A stretch of DNA of 61,430 nt from Clostridiales bacterium (GCA_012522735.1 JAAYJU010000253.1:1-61430), one strand, 5' to 3'. Shown: positions 26,618 to 36,216, numbered from the stretch's first letter. Translations and numbers: made by a program. The notes: generated by a model from the sequence alone, not told the origin.

Positions 26618-27388
26618 CTATCCTTTCATTACATCTATGATAGCCCTTAGCATTTCCATCATCTCGTTAAAAATATAATCAGCAACTGATGGTGTAAGTC
26701 CTATTATCAAATATAAGACAATAAGTCCTACCAATATTTTCAGCTGCATACCAATAACGAACATATTCATCTGCGGTGCTACCTTTGCTAGAATTCCTAA
26801 TATCGTATTGACAACTAATATAGCTGCAAATATGGGTAAAACTATACGCATGGCTATGATAAAATAGTCTATTATAAAGCGTACCATCAGACGATACATA
26901 TTGGGTGGAAATACTGCCTCCCCCAAGCCAATAACCTGGTATGAGTCTACAACCGCCCTTAGAAAATGATGATGCAGGTTGGTTAATATCATCAAGAGGA
27001 GTATCAGATAACCGTATAAATTAGATGTTATGGTAGTCTGTACTCTTGTAACTGGATCGAGTTGATTAATCATGGAGAAACCTATCTCCATATCCATGAT
27101 TTGTCCAGCAAATGCCAATATTTGATATGCTATATTTGAAAACAGGCCCATTAGCACGCCTGCGATTGCTTCCTTAAGGACCAATATCGCAAAACCGATA
27201 ACCCCATAGTATTCAGCCCCCGATAATGGAATGGTATAAAATAGTATTATAGACAAAAATATAGAAAATCCCGCCTTAACTCTGACAGGAACATTTTTTA
27301 AAGAAAAAAATGGAGCAGTATATATAAATCCACTCATCCTCACAAGTATTAATAAAAATATTTCAAAGTTCGCTACTGTAAAGGTCAT
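26618..27388 (-). CDS. fliR: Flagellar export apparatus protein FliR
   Basis: A 256-residue integral membrane protein of the export gate core, with about six hydrophobic segments and the family pattern TAPFFSLKNVPVRVKAGFSI near residue 24 and GQIMDMEIGFSMINQLDP near residue 95. The ATG overlaps the fliQ stop by 4 bases (ATGA), so translation is coupled. Confidence 0.95.
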   Translation of the reverse strand: MTFTVANFEIFLLILVRMSGFIYTAPFFSLKNVPVRVKAGFSIFLSIILFYTIPLSGAEYYGVIGFAILVLKEAIAGVLMGLFSNIAYQILAFAGQIMDMEIGFSMINQLDPVTRVQTTITSNLYGYLILLLMILTNLHHHFLRAVVDSYQVIGLGEAVFPPNMYRLMVRFIIDYFIIAMRIVLPIFAAILVVNTILGILAKVAPQMNMFVIGMQLKILVGLIVLYLIIGLTPSVADYIFNEMMEMLRAIIDVMKG

Positions 27389-27660
27389 ATCACATTAATG
27401 TAATAGGAGAAATTACTATATAGTTCAACCATAAACTCTCTTATTGACGTTAGCATCCAATTACCAAACAGTATTAAAACCAGTAATATTGCTATCAACT
27501 TAGGAACAAATGTGAGGGTCTGCTCCTGAATCGAGGTTACTGTCTGCAGTATGCTAACTATAAGTCCTACGGTTAAGGATACAATCAATATGGGAGCCGC
27601 TACCTTTATTATTAAAAATATAGCTTCTCTTGCGATATCGACTACTATATTTTCATTCAT
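27385..27660 (-). CDS. fliQ: Flagellar export apparatus protein FliQ
   Basis: A 91-residue protein with two transmembrane segments, normal length for the family. Conserved features: AREAIFLIIKVAAPILI near residue 9 and LQTVTSIQEQTLTFVPK near residue 37. The start at 27660 is set by AAAGGAGAAAGACC. It sits between fliP and fliR. Confidence 0.95.
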   Translation of the reverse strand: MNENIVVDIAREAIFLIIKVAAPILIVSLTVGLIVSILQTVTSIQEQTLTFVPKLIAILLVLILFGNWMLTSIREFMVELYSNFSYYINVI

Positions 27661-27695
27661 GGTCTTTCTCCTTTCACTTGCACTTTCCTTAGCCG

Positions 27696-28550
27696 CTAAT
27701 AGAATGTCTTTACTAATCCCCCAATCACAAGATTCCATCCGTCTGCAATGATAAATAACAATATCTTAAAGGGCATGGAAATCATTGTTGGTGGCAGCAT
27801 CATCATACCCATGGACATAAGAGTGGATGCTACTACCATATCAATAATTATAAAGGGTATGTATATCAAAAACCCTATTATAAACGCTTTTCTTAGTTCA
27901 CTTATAATGAAAGAAGGGATTACAACGGTTATTGGAATCTCATCCACAGTTTCTACGGTTGTAATACCTGCTATATCCATAAATAATCTTAAGTCCTTAA
28001 CGTTTGTTTGCTCCAACATAAATGTTCTGATAGGAGCCGCTCCTGCATCAAATGCTTCCTCCTGGGTAATCTCACCTCTTGATAAAGGCGTAATTGCATT
28101 TGCATTTACCTGAGTGATAACAGGGGACATAATGAAGAAGGTTAAGAATAATGCTAATCCGATAAGCACTTGATTAGGCGGTGTTGTCTGAGTACCTAGG
28201 GCTGACCTTATAAAATGAAGTACAATTATAATTCTTGTAAAGGCGGTCAGCATTATTAAAATAGATGGGGCTAATGTAATTACCGTTAGAACAAGCAGTA
28301 TCTGTAACGTAGCAGCTAAGCTTCCTTCATCCTCAGCGGTATTTAACCTAAATTCTAAAGGTCCCAAGGTTCCAGAAACATTATTAGTTGTGCCAGGAAC
28401 AACACCTGTCGTATCGTCACCAGTAATGGTATCCCCAATATTTGCAGCTGATACCGTTCTTACATTTGATAATAGCACCAGACCGAATATTAATAATAAA
28501 ATGGCTATTGCCATCCTTTTCCCAAACCGTTTTATTTCCGATGCAATCAT
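27696..28550 (-). CDS. fliP: Flagellar export apparatus protein FliP
   Basis: A 284-residue protein. An N-terminal signal peptide ends near VSAA (about residue 35), as known for FliP, and a short polar region follows. The core has VITLAPSILIMLTAFTRIII, LGTQTTPPNQVLIGLALFLT and the C-terminal MSMGMMMLPPTMISMPFK motif, all family hallmarks. It forms the export pore with FliQ and FliR. The start at 28550 follows AAAGG by 9 bases. Confidence 0.95.
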   Translation of the reverse strand: MIASEIKRFGKRMAIAILLLIFGLVLLSNVRTVSAANIGDTITGDDTTGVVPGTTNNVSGTLGPLEFRLNTAEDEGSLAATLQILLVLTVITLAPSILIMLTAFTRIIIVLHFIRSALGTQTTPPNQVLIGLALFLTFFIMSPVITQVNANAITPLSRGEITQEEAFDAGAAPIRTFMLEQTNVKDLRLFMDIAGITTVETVDEIPITVVIPSFIISELRKAFIIGFLIYIPFIIIDMVVASTLMSMGMMMLPPTMISMPFKILLFIIADGWNLVIGGLVKTFY

Positions 28551-28562
28551 GGATACCAACCT

Positions 28563-28994
28563 TTACTCTTTTTTTCCTTTTATTTTTTCAAATATCTGAC
28601 GAAAAGATTGTTTCTCACCCTCTTTTATCTCATGGGTTAATACTTGACTCTCATCAAGCTCAGTAATATAAGTGATATTATCCTTGCTAATACCAATAAC
28701 TACATATTTATTAGAAATTTTAACAATCTGTAGCATCTTATTTGTACTAATTCTGTAAGCCTCTATCACCTGAATGTTACTATCCTTTAATTGCCCCATC
28801 TTATATCTTCCGACAAATTTGGAAGTATAATAGGCTGCAATTAATATTACTATCAATAATAAAACTAGTCCAAGCAGCTGTAATACATTATTTGTTGTTG
28901 AAAAGGCCTCAGGAGTAGCCTCACTTGATGCCTTGTTCACTTTATCTACTATGCTCTCTTCCGTGGTACTTAATAATATGTAAGTAGTATTCAT
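28563..28994 (-). CDS. fliO: Flagellar biosynthesis protein FliO
   Basis: A roughly 143-residue single-pass membrane protein: a short outside segment, one transmembrane helix (about residues 38-60), and a cytoplasmic beta domain with IQVIEAYRISTNKMLQIVKI and KYVVIGISKDNI. It helps FliP assemble. It sits between cheY and fliP, the normal place for FliO/FliZ in Gram-positive operons. Confidence 0.88.
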   Translation of the reverse strand: MNTTYILLSTTEESIVDKVNKASSEATPEAFSTTNNVLQLLGLVLLLIVILIAAYYTSKFVGRYKMGQLKDSNIQVIEAYRISTNKMLQIVKISNKYVVIGISKDNITYITELDESQVLTHEIKEGEKQSFRQIFEKIKGKKE

Positions 28995-29006
28995 AGGCAT
29001 CCTTGT

Positions 29007-29369
29007 TTAACCTACTGCTTTCTTCACAGCCTCCAGAACTCTATCAGCTTGGAATGGCTTAACAATAAAATCCTTAGCTCCTGATTGGATGGACTCAATA
29101 ACCATAGCCTGCTGACCCATAGCCGAACACATTATCACATTAGCCGAAGGATCATGTGCCTTTATTTTCTTTAATGCCTGAATGCCATCCATTTCCGGCA
29201 TGGTAATATCCATCATAACTAAATCCGGTTTGGTTTCATTATATTTTTCAATAGCCTTTAAACCGTTCTCTGCTTCTCCTGCGATATTATAGCCATTCTT
29301 GACCAATATATCTTTGATCATCATCCTCATAAACGCTGCATCATCACAAATTAAAATACTTTTCGCCAT
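29007..29369 (-). CDS. cheY: Chemotaxis response regulator CheY
   Basis: A 120-residue single receiver domain. It has the acidic pair DD near residue 9, the phosphorylated Asp 54 in LVMMDITMPEMDG, the Ser in MCSAMGQQ near 84 and the Lys in FIVKPF near 106. It carries the CheA signal to FliM/FliY at the motor switch. The start at 29369 follows AGGAGAATTAAA. It lies between fliY and fliO. Confidence 0.96.
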   Translation of the reverse strand: MAKSILICDDAAFMRMMIKDILVKNGYNIAGEAENGLKAIEKYNETKPDLVMMDITMPEMDGIQALKKIKAHDPSANVIMCSAMGQQAMVIESIQSGAKDFIVKPFQADRVLEAVKKAVG

Positions 29370-29397
29370 TTTAATTCTCCTATCATAATGTATTCTT

Positions 29398-30564
29398 TTA
29401 CTGCCTTTGCTTAGTAATCTCAGTAACTCTGATGCCGAAGGCTTCTTCCATAACCACCACTTCGCCCTTTGCAACGAACTTACCGTTGACAAGAACATCT
29501 ATGGGTTCTCCGGCAAGTCTATTTAACTCAATTATGGTTCCCGGTGCAAAATCCAGTATGTCTTTTATTGACTTGCTTGTCCTTCCTAGCTCTACTGTAA
29601 CCTCAAGAGGTACATCCATAAGTAAATCTATATTCTCAGGAGGCACCATGTGCTGTACCATTTGGCTAAATGGTGCAAACTGTGCCGGTTGTATATTTAC
29701 ATCCTGAACCGGGGGCATATAAGCTTGTTGATTCATATAAGCTGCTCCATTTGGCATCATACCTGCCATATTATATGGTATATTACCAGCTGGTGCACTT
29801 GGCTGCTCATATGTATCCTGCACTTGTGTTACCTTAGTTTCTGCCTTTGGCTTAGGACTCTGAGGCTTGGGAGGAATCTCACTCTCCATGGAGTTTACCG
29901 CCATAAATTCCTCGTAGAGATTCTTTGCAAACTCAACAGGATATAGCTGCATCAGTACACTGTCTACCAGATCTCCTATGACCATGTTGAAGGAAACCTT
30001 AACAAATCTATCTTTCAAGAAATCTGCTATATCTTCACCGACGATATTTTCATCCAAATCCACCTTAGTAGCGATAGGAGGTGAAATAACTACTCTGGTT
30101 TCCAGCATAGATGAAACCGAGGTCGCAGCGGAGCCCATCATTTGGTTCATTGCCTCGCTTATAGCGCTTAGGTGAAGGTCTGACAATTCACCATCTGTAT
30201 TAGTACCGTCACCACCCATCATAAGATCAGTAATGACCTTCACATCATTTTCTTTTAAAATTAATATATTATTACCATCTAACCCTTCCTCATAATAAAT
30301 CTGAATGAAGACACAGGGTTTGTCATAGCTGTTGGTTATATCCTTCCAAGAGGCATATTCTACAACAGGGGTTGTAATCACTACTCTCTGGTTTACTAAG
30401 GAAAACAGAGTCGTTGCGGCTGTTCCCATACTAATATTGGATATCTCACCTACTGCATCCTTTTCTGCATCTGTTAAAAGCTCTATATCATCTGTATCCC
30501 CATCATCGGGCTCAAAACCATTCAGTAGAGCATTTATCTCTTCTTGGGACAACATTCCATCCAT
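29398..30564 (-). CDS. fliY: Flagellar switch phosphatase FliY
   Basis: A 388-residue switch protein. The N-terminus MDGMLSQEEINALLNGFE matches the CheY-P binding peptide. The CheC-like middle has two phosphatase motifs (VGEISNISMGTAATTLF near residue 37 and ISEAMNQMMGSAATSVSS near 135). A Pro/Met/Gln-rich linker (about 225-290) precedes the C-terminal FliN/SpoA domain (about 305-385). It both forms part of the C ring and removes phosphate from CheY-P. The start at 30564 follows GAGGAGAGGAG, 4 bases after the fliM stop. Confidence 0.95.
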   Translation of the reverse strand: MDGMLSQEEINALLNGFEPDDGDTDDIELLTDAEKDAVGEISNISMGTAATTLFSLVNQRVVITTPVVEYASWKDITNSYDKPCVFIQIYYEEGLDGNNILILKENDVKVITDLMMGGDGTNTDGELSDLHLSAISEAMNQMMGSAATSVSSMLETRVVISPPIATKVDLDENIVGEDIADFLKDRFVKVSFNMVIGDLVDSVLMQLYPVEFAKNLYEEFMAVNSMESEIPPKPQSPKPKAETKVTQVQDTYEQPSAPAGNIPYNMAGMMPNGAAYMNQQAYMPPVQDVNIQPAQFAPFSQMVQHMVPPENIDLLMDVPLEVTVELGRTSKSIKDILDFAPGTIIELNRLAGEPIDVLVNGKFVAKGEVVVMEEAFGIRVTEITKQRQ

Positions 30565-30568
30565 ACTG

Positions 30569-31549
30569 TTACTCCTCTCCTCGTATAATTGATGAAATCT
30601 TAACCGCATAGGCACCTGCCGAGGCACCGGGAAGTGCGGTAAATTTATTCAAATTTCCAACATATACGGTCAACTCATCGTCTACCTTAGAATTTAACTT
30701 AATGATATCGCCCCGCTGCATGTTCATAAAGTCATTTACTGATATAGTGCTTTTTCCTAATACAGCTCGAAGCGGTACCTTTGCCTTGGAAATTGCAATT
30801 TCTATAAGGTCCTTATAGGATTTATCATCTCTAGACTGCATGGTTGAATACCAATATTTTGTATTCAGCTTATCTATTACCTGTTCCAAACATACATATG
30901 GTAAACATATATTCATCATTCCCTCTATATTACCTATTCTTATATTCATGGTAACAATGGAAATCATTTCACTTGGCGAAATTATCTGTGCAAATTGTGA
31001 ATTCGTCTCGATTCGTAAAAGCCTAGGTTCTATCTCAACAACATTTGCCCATGGATCACGAAGTAGGTTAGTACAAACATTAAAAATGCGTTCGATGATA
31101 GAGAGCTCAATTTCCGAAAAATCTCTTACCTTTTCCAGTGGATATCCCCCACCTCCAAGCATCCTATCTACAATGGCATATCCAAGATTATCCGCTAGCT
31201 CAATAATAATCTGTCCATCTAAGGGAGCAAAATCGATAATACCCAGTAAAACCGGATTAGATAGGGCATTAGTAAACTCCGAATATGTAACGGCCTCTGA
31301 ATTGATAACCTCTACCTGAACGTTTTTGCGCAAATATGCCGGTAGATTGGTAGCAAGTAATCTACCGTAGTGTTCAAATATTATATTAAGTGTTCGCAGG
31401 TGCTCCTTTGAAAACTTGGAAGGCCTTGCAAAATCATAATTCTTGACATGCCTTTCATTCGTCTGCTTAATCTCGTCTGCATCAAGCTCACCACTAGAAA
31501 TCGCCGCAAGCAGATTATCTATCTCATTTTGGGATAATACATCACTCAT
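30569..31549 (-). CDS. fliM: Flagellar motor switch protein FliM
   Basis: A 326-residue C-ring component. The N-terminal SQNEIDNLLAAI is the CheY-P binding motif; the CheC-like middle has the MLGGGGYPLEK segment near residue 131; the SpoA domain lies at about 245-320. The start follows AGGAAGTC. The 158-base gap to fliL upstream contains hairpin elements. Confidence 0.95.
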   Translation of the reverse strand: MSDVLSQNEIDNLLAAISSGELDADEIKQTNERHVKNYDFARPSKFSKEHLRTLNIIFEHYGRLLATNLPAYLRKNVQVEVINSEAVTYSEFTNALSNPVLLGIIDFAPLDGQIIIELADNLGYAIVDRMLGGGGYPLEKVRDFSEIELSIIERIFNVCTNLLRDPWANVVEIEPRLLRIETNSQFAQIISPSEMISIVTMNIRIGNIEGMMNICLPYVCLEQVIDKLNTKYWYSTMQSRDDKSYKDLIEIAISKAKVPLRAVLGKSTISVNDFMNMQRGDIIKLNSKVDDELTVYVGNLNKFTALPGASAGAYAVKISSIIRGEE

Positions 31550-31564
31550 GACTTCCTCTCATTC

Positions 31565-31665
31565 CCGTGCTATTTATGGCACGGCCATAGGCAACATAAA
31601 GTCTAATGAAAGAAGCCGCACAGCGGGTTCTTTCCAAAGATTCAGCTTCGCTGAACCGATTTCTA
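31565..31665. repeat. Hairpin cluster between fliL and fliM
   Basis: Three stem-loops follow each other: CCGTGC/GCACGG (31565-31584), GAAAGAA-g-CCGC/GCGG-g-TTCTTTC (31608-31634), and TTCAGC-ttc-GCTGAA (from about 31641). The last, with flanks TTTCCAAAG and CCGAT, recurs at 41283-41313. No gene fits here. These may be RNA processing or stability elements. Confidence 0.5.
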
Positions 31666-31707
31666 CACCCATGATAACATAAATTATCCAATAAATCATC
31701 ATTTTTC

Positions 31708-32214
31708 TTAATCAAACATTATATTTCCGAAGGATACATTTATAATAAAATCTGATTGAAAAAGCTCCTGTATACGAATGGTTACCTGCTCTCTAATTTT
31801 ATCCTTCATGGTTCTGGCTTCATCTATTGTATACTTAGCAAATTCATCTGAAACAATTTCCTTCATATTGTTTTCGTATTGAGAGATAAGTGGTTGTAGC
31901 TCCAGATAATCCTTATGAGTCTTATTCAAGGATAAGGAAAGATAAAGTACTGCATAATGATCCTCACTATCACTCTTTGCCAGTATAAGGGTTAGTCTTT
32001 CATCAATTAAATATGTTTCGATATCAGATACGGCGATGTTTGCAATGCTATCGTCAGGTGATTCCAACTCCAAATCGATAATCTGTGCTACTTTATTAAT
32101 AAGAGCTATTGATTTGTTAGCAGTCGGTACCATAACGAATATCAGGACGGCTGAAAGTACAATGTTTATCAGACACATAGCAAGTATGATAATTGTTATA
32201 ATATTCTTTCTCAT
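31708..32214 (-). CDS. fliL: Flagellar basal body-associated protein FliL
   Basis: A 168-residue single-pass membrane protein: transmembrane helix at about residues 7-28 and an extracytoplasmic stomatin-like FliL domain with VSDIETYLIDERLTLIL and a conserved C-terminal FQSDFIINVSFGNIMFD. It supports stator function. It follows motB by 27 bases. Confidence 0.9.
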   Translation of the reverse strand: MRKNIITIIILAMCLINIVLSAVLIFVMVPTANKSIALINKVAQIIDLELESPDDSIANIAVSDIETYLIDERLTLILAKSDSEDHYAVLYLSLSLNKTHKDYLELQPLISQYENNMKEIVSDEFAKYTIDEARTMKDKIREQVTIRIQELFQSDFIINVSFGNIMFD

Positions 32215-32241
32215 TTTAAGGACTCCTCTTTTCCAATTATT

Positions 32242-33114
32242 TTATCTTCCACTATATTCATTGAATATCCTAATCTCAATTCTTCTGTTTTTTGCTCGTC
32301 CATCTGAGGTATTATTGTCAGCAACAGGCTCATACTCTCCCCTTCCTGAATACTTCACATTCTGTGGATTAAGCTTGTTGTTATCTATTAAGAATTCTGC
32401 GGCATTTAGCGCCCTTGCAGAAGACAGCCAATTGTTGTCCTTAAAGGTTGGACTTGTCATGGGTACATTATCTGTGTGCCCGATGACCTCTATGGTGTAT
32501 CCTTCAAAATTGCTCAAAATATCTCCAATCTTAGAAAGAATCGGCCTTGCTTCACTTAAAATATCAGCTCTACCTGAGTCAAATAGAATTGAACCCTTCA
32601 TAGATAGCTGTATATATCTAAATTCCGGATCTATGCTTAGCTCTACATAATCACCTAGATTATACTCATTAGTAAGTTCTTCCACAGTGCCAAACATCTC
32701 ACCGGAGACTTCCTCCATCTTTTTTTGCATCATCTCTAAAGCTTCGCTAAGGCTACCGGGGGAATCTGCATCCTCTGTATTCTCCTTGGTTGTGGGGTCA
32801 TATTCACCTTCATTTTCTATCTTAGTTTCATGACTCTGTTTGCCCATATCTGTGGTAAATTGATCCAGATTATTTAGCTGTGATATACCGGAGGATATAA
32901 GCGGTCCTTCACCAAATGCTTTGCCTCCTCCATCAAATATACCGAATGAATTAGACATAGATATAGATATATTCTGAAATTTCTCTGCGTCTACTTCTGA
33001 CATAGCAAAAAGCATTACAAAAAAGCAGAGTAATAGATTCATTAAGTCTGCAAAGGTATTCATCCACGGAGCATTTCCTCCTGAAGGAGCTTCCTCCCTT
33101 TTCTTTCTAGCCAA
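32242..33114 (-). CDS. motB: Flagellar stator protein MotB
   Basis: A 290-residue stator protein. The single transmembrane helix NTFADLMNLLLCFFVMLFA (about residues 20-40) contains the essential proton-binding Asp. The plug and linker region follows, and an OmpA-like peptidoglycan-binding domain at about 165-290 has VIGHTDNVPM, NNWLSSARALNAAEFL and KNRRIEIRI. The TTG at 33114 is preferred, behind GGTGA, giving the usual MARKK-type N-terminus; a GTG at 33123 is possible. Overlaps motA by 8 bases. Confidence 0.94.
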   Translation of the reverse strand: MARKKREEAPSGGNAPWMNTFADLMNLLLCFFVMLFAMSEVDAEKFQNISISMSNSFGIFDGGGKAFGEGPLISSGISQLNNLDQFTTDMGKQSHETKIENEGEYDPTTKENTEDADSPGSLSEALEMMQKKMEEVSGEMFGTVEELTNEYNLGDYVELSIDPEFRYIQLSMKGSILFDSGRADILSEARPILSKIGDILSNFEGYTIEVIGHTDNVPMTSPTFKDNNWLSSARALNAAEFLIDNNKLNPQNVKYSGRGEYEPVADNNTSDGRAKNRRIEIRIFNEYSGR

Positions 33115-33907
33115 TATCTTCACCGCTTTCTGCTCTTAGAGCTTCCCTACGTGTCGGAGACAGGAAGGATTTAAGTTTTTCCTCAATAACTCTCGGGTTC
33201 TCGCCCGCTTGAATAGATAGTAATCCTTCAACCATAAGTTCCTTTACCATGACTTCACTGGCATTCTTGGATTTAAGCTTTGTAGCTACGGGAATACATA
33301 TCCAGTTGGCCAAGACAGATCCGTAGAATGTCGTAATTAAGGCAACGGCCATGGCAGGACCGATTGCCTTCGGATCGTCCATAACCTTTAGCATGTTAAT
33401 CAGTCCAATCAGGGTACCAATCATACCCCATGCTGGCCCCATAGCTGCAAGAGAATCCCAGAATCCGACCACATCGGAATGCCTGTCCTCAATACAATTT
33501 AACTCAGTCTCTAATATACTTCTTACCAACTCGGGATCAGTACCGTCAACGATTAGAAGAACTCCTTTTTTCAGGAACTCATCATCTATTCCGTTAGCTG
33601 CCTCTTCAAGCGCCAGAAGGCCTTCCTTTCTAGCAATGTTTGATAAGGATATTATCTGCTTGATAGTTCCCTCCTCATCGGATATCTGAACCTTTAGGAT
33701 CAGTGTAAAGCTTTTTAGATATTTTAGAAACCCTTTTAAGCTAGGTGCCATTATAAGTACACAGCATAATGCACCACCCAAGGTAATCAAAATTGACGGG
33801 GGATCATAGAAGTTTCCGAGAACCTCTAGCCCTGATTGCCCATACAAGATACCAAATATAACGACAATCGCACATAATACAATTCCTATAATGGACGCTA
33901 AATCCAA
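33107..33907 (-). CDS. motA: Flagellar stator protein MotA
   Basis: A 266-residue proton channel subunit with four transmembrane helices. Conserved segments include DLASIIGIVLCAIVVIFG at the start, PSILITLGGALCCVLIM near residue 38, and the MGPAWGMIGTLIGLINMLK region near residue 153. The start is TTG at 33907, behind GGAAGGTGG, which gives normal family length; starts further upstream would add 21 residues with no homologous features. Confidence 0.94.
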   Translation of the reverse strand: MDLASIIGIVLCAIVVIFGILYGQSGLEVLGNFYDPPSILITLGGALCCVLIMAPSLKGFLKYLKSFTLILKVQISDEEGTIKQIISLSNIARKEGLLALEEAANGIDDEFLKKGVLLIVDGTDPELVRSILETELNCIEDRHSDVVGFWDSLAAMGPAWGMIGTLIGLINMLKVMDDPKAIGPAMAVALITTFYGSVLANWICIPVATKLKSKNASEVMVKELMVEGLLSIQAGENPRVIEEKLKSFLSPTRREALRAESGEDIG

Positions 33908-33983
33908 ACCTGCCACCTTCCATCCTTTGAAAATTTGCCACGTATATATATTAACTTCTATATAAAGCATTGTTCGTCTTGTT

Positions 33984-34175
33984 CTACAAATCTCTGCATA
34001 ATATCTCTTTTTTGTATAATATTACTAAATTTTTTATCTCTTGTCTACTTTCTTTTACAATAATTTTGTTACCGGTTGTTAATTTAATGACTGTATCAGG
34101 CAGCTCCTCTACTCGTTCTATTAATTCAGCATTTATTGTTAGCTTACTATCATTTAATCTTGTAACTTCAATCAT
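33984..34175 (-). CDS. flbD: FlbD family small flagellar protein
   Basis: A 63-residue protein beginning MIEVTRLNDSKLTINAELIE, with PDTVIKLTTGNKIIVKES in the middle, the FlbD (PF06289) pattern. Role unknown, but it constantly lies between flgE and motA in Gram-positive flagellar operons. The start at 34175 follows AGGAGGGG. Confidence 0.92.
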   Translation of the reverse strand: MIEVTRLNDSKLTINAELIERVEELPDTVIKLTTGNKIIVKESRQEIKNLVILYKKEILCRDL

Positions 34176-34241
34176 TAGAACCCCTCCTGTCATCTCCGAC
34201 TTATTCTATAATAAGGATGATCTTTCCTATTATATTATTAG

Positions 34242-34264
34242 GGGTGGCAGCTTAACTGCCACCC
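34242..34264. other. Strong hairpin behind flgE
   Basis: GGGTGGCAG and CTGCCACCC form a perfect 9-pair stem with a 5-base loop, 22 bases after the flgE stop. No U tract follows on the minus strand, so it is more likely a 3'-end protecting or partial pausing element than a full terminator. It could keep hook mRNA more stable than downstream genes. Confidence 0.55.
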
Positions 34265-34285
34265 ATCATTCATGATATATGGCTA

Positions 34286-35746
34286 TTATCTCTTAAGATT
34301 AATCAGTTCCTCAAGTAGAGTATCCGATGTTGTAATTATTCTTGAGTTAGCCTGGAAGCCTCTCTGTGTGGTTATCATGTCGGTAAACTGAGCTGATAAG
34401 TCCACGTTAGACATCTCCAGAACACCTGTTGTCAGACTACCACCACCCTGTGTGGGATCCTGACCTATTCCGTCAAAATCGCCGGAGTTTTGAGTAGCTG
34501 CAAACATAGAGTTACCAATAGCCTCAAGGCCAGCGGGATTAGAGAAGGTTGCCACGGCAATCTGCCCCAGTAGTCTACTATCACCGTTATCGTACTTGCC
34601 GTAAATCTTACCTGAAGCATCGATACTTATGCCTGTCATATTACCTACCTGCTTACCTGCTCCGATACCGGCCAGACTTCCCTTATTCGCCTCCAAAGAT
34701 GAATTACCACTATTGGAATACATGGTAACCTTGGAGAAATTCACATCAATCGGTCTAAAAGGATTAGCACCACCTGCATCGGCTACAATAGTAAGAGCTA
34801 CGCTTTCATTTGATGTATCCGTATCTCCGTCACCAACACTTACGAAAGCACCGTTAGAGCCGTTAAAAGTAAGCAATACGCTTTCTGTAGCTGCAAGAGT
34901 TACAACACCTGTAGTCTGATCAACTGTAGCAGAATAGGTCGCATCGCCAAATGAAATTTGTGATATGGATGAAGCTTCGTATGTAATGTTACCATCCTCG
35001 TCCTCCAACTCAACAACAAATATAGATTTGCCCTTCTCATCCTTGATATCTATTACATCCACAGCATATACATTGGTACCTTCATCGGCTGTCTGTCTCA
35101 CTCTTAAATCTGCCTTATAGCTGTGTCCCATATTGTCATAGAAGCTTAGGTTAACCATCTTGCCTGTAGCATTATAAGCAATCTGTGTGTCCTTGCTGTC
35201 TATATTACCTGAAACATACGCTGCTGTGGTAGCTTCGGGGTTAGCATATAGATTCTCCGGTGACATGATATTTAAGGGAGATACCATATCTGCCACAGTT
35301 TTTGTAGGATCCATAGGATCAACCTGCCATCCCATAACCTGAGCACCTGCAGCTGTACATAAGGTTCCATATGCATCTACACCAAAGGAACCTGCCTTAG
35401 TAAAATAGTTGCTTCCGCCATAATTTACTATAAAGAAGCCATCGCCCTCAATCATAACGTCAAAGGGATTATCGGTTCTTTGTGATGCACCTGTAGTTCC
35501 TACGGATGATGTAATTGATGCTACATTTGAACCGAGACCAATCTGCATGGCATTACGACCGGTTGTACCAGTTGCTGCATTAGGACCAGATGCACTCTGT
35601 GTCGTCTGATAAAAAACATCAGAAAATGTTACTGAACTCGATTTAAAGCCTATTGTATTTACATTAGAAATGTTGTTACCTATTACGTCCATTCTAGTCT
35701 GGTGTACCTTTAAGCCGGAAACACCAGAAAACAATGATCTCATCAT
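34286..35746 (-). CDS. flgE: Flagellar hook protein FlgE
   Basis: A 486-residue protein that polymerises into the hook outside the cell, exported by the type III pathway. N-terminal rod motif MMRSLFSGVSGLKVHQTRMD then NNISNVNTIGFKSSSVTFSD; middle FlgE D2 domain (about residues 140-330); C-terminal MSNVDLSAQFTDMITTQRGF and ANSRIITTSDTLLEELINL. The start at 35746 follows GGAGG by 9 bases. It follows the TIGR02530 gene. Confidence 0.95.
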   Translation of the reverse strand: MMRSLFSGVSGLKVHQTRMDVIGNNISNVNTIGFKSSSVTFSDVFYQTTQSASGPNAATGTTGRNAMQIGLGSNVASITSSVGTTGASQRTDNPFDVMIEGDGFFIVNYGGSNYFTKAGSFGVDAYGTLCTAAGAQVMGWQVDPMDPTKTVADMVSPLNIMSPENLYANPEATTAAYVSGNIDSKDTQIAYNATGKMVNLSFYDNMGHSYKADLRVRQTADEGTNVYAVDVIDIKDEKGKSIFVVELEDEDGNITYEASSISQISFGDATYSATVDQTTGVVTLAATESVLLTFNGSNGAFVSVGDGDTDTSNESVALTIVADAGGANPFRPIDVNFSKVTMYSNSGNSSLEANKGSLAGIGAGKQVGNMTGISIDASGKIYGKYDNGDSRLLGQIAVATFSNPAGLEAIGNSMFAATQNSGDFDGIGQDPTQGGGSLTTGVLEMSNVDLSAQFTDMITTQRGFQANSRIITTSDTLLEELINLKR

Positions 35747-35832
35747 AATCAATGACCTCCTAAACATGCTTTGTAATCATTATGTATCCAATCTGTCAGT
35801 CATGGATACGCAAGCCTCCAAAAGGTCCGGCA

Positions 35833-36216
35833 TTATATGATTACTGCACCATCAATATTAGTAAAAATCTTTTCTTCACCTTCATTTACCGCTGTTATAA
35901 CAGTATTGTTTTTAATATTTACGATAAATGCCAGGTTGTCTACCATTACAAGTGATTCCTTAATTCCCTTCTCATAAGCCTTCTTGGCGCCCGATTCCAG
36001 ACGTCTGTACTGATCATCAGAAAGATCTATGTTTCTACTTGCAAGCCTTTCATTGGCATGCTTTGAAAACTTCAGCTCTGACGCTGCTGTGGCTTGTTTA
36101 TCCTTCAGTATCTCATGAAAGGGTATCCCCGCTACCGGCTTTGCTATTGTATTGCCGCTAAGTCTGTTTGGCACTGGAAGCTGGGAAGGTATCTTGTTCA
36201 AAGGCATGTTGTTCAT
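35833..36216 (-). CDS. TIGR02530 flagellar operon protein
   Basis: A 127-residue protein of the family found between flgD and flgE in Gram-positive flagellar operons. The typical central motif FSKHANERLASRNIDLSDDQ occurs near residue 52, and the C-terminus has NLAFIVNIKNNTVITAV. The start at 36216 follows AAGGAGG by 5 bases; neighbouring ATGs at 36219 and 36204 are less well spaced. Molecular role unknown, possibly a hook assembly helper. Confidence 0.9.
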   Translation of the reverse strand: MNNMPLNKIPSQLPVPNRLSGNTIAKPVAGIPFHEILKDKQATAASELKFSKHANERLASRNIDLSDDQYRRLESGAKKAYEKGIKESLVMVDNLAFIVNIKNNTVITAVNEGEEKIFTNIDGAVII

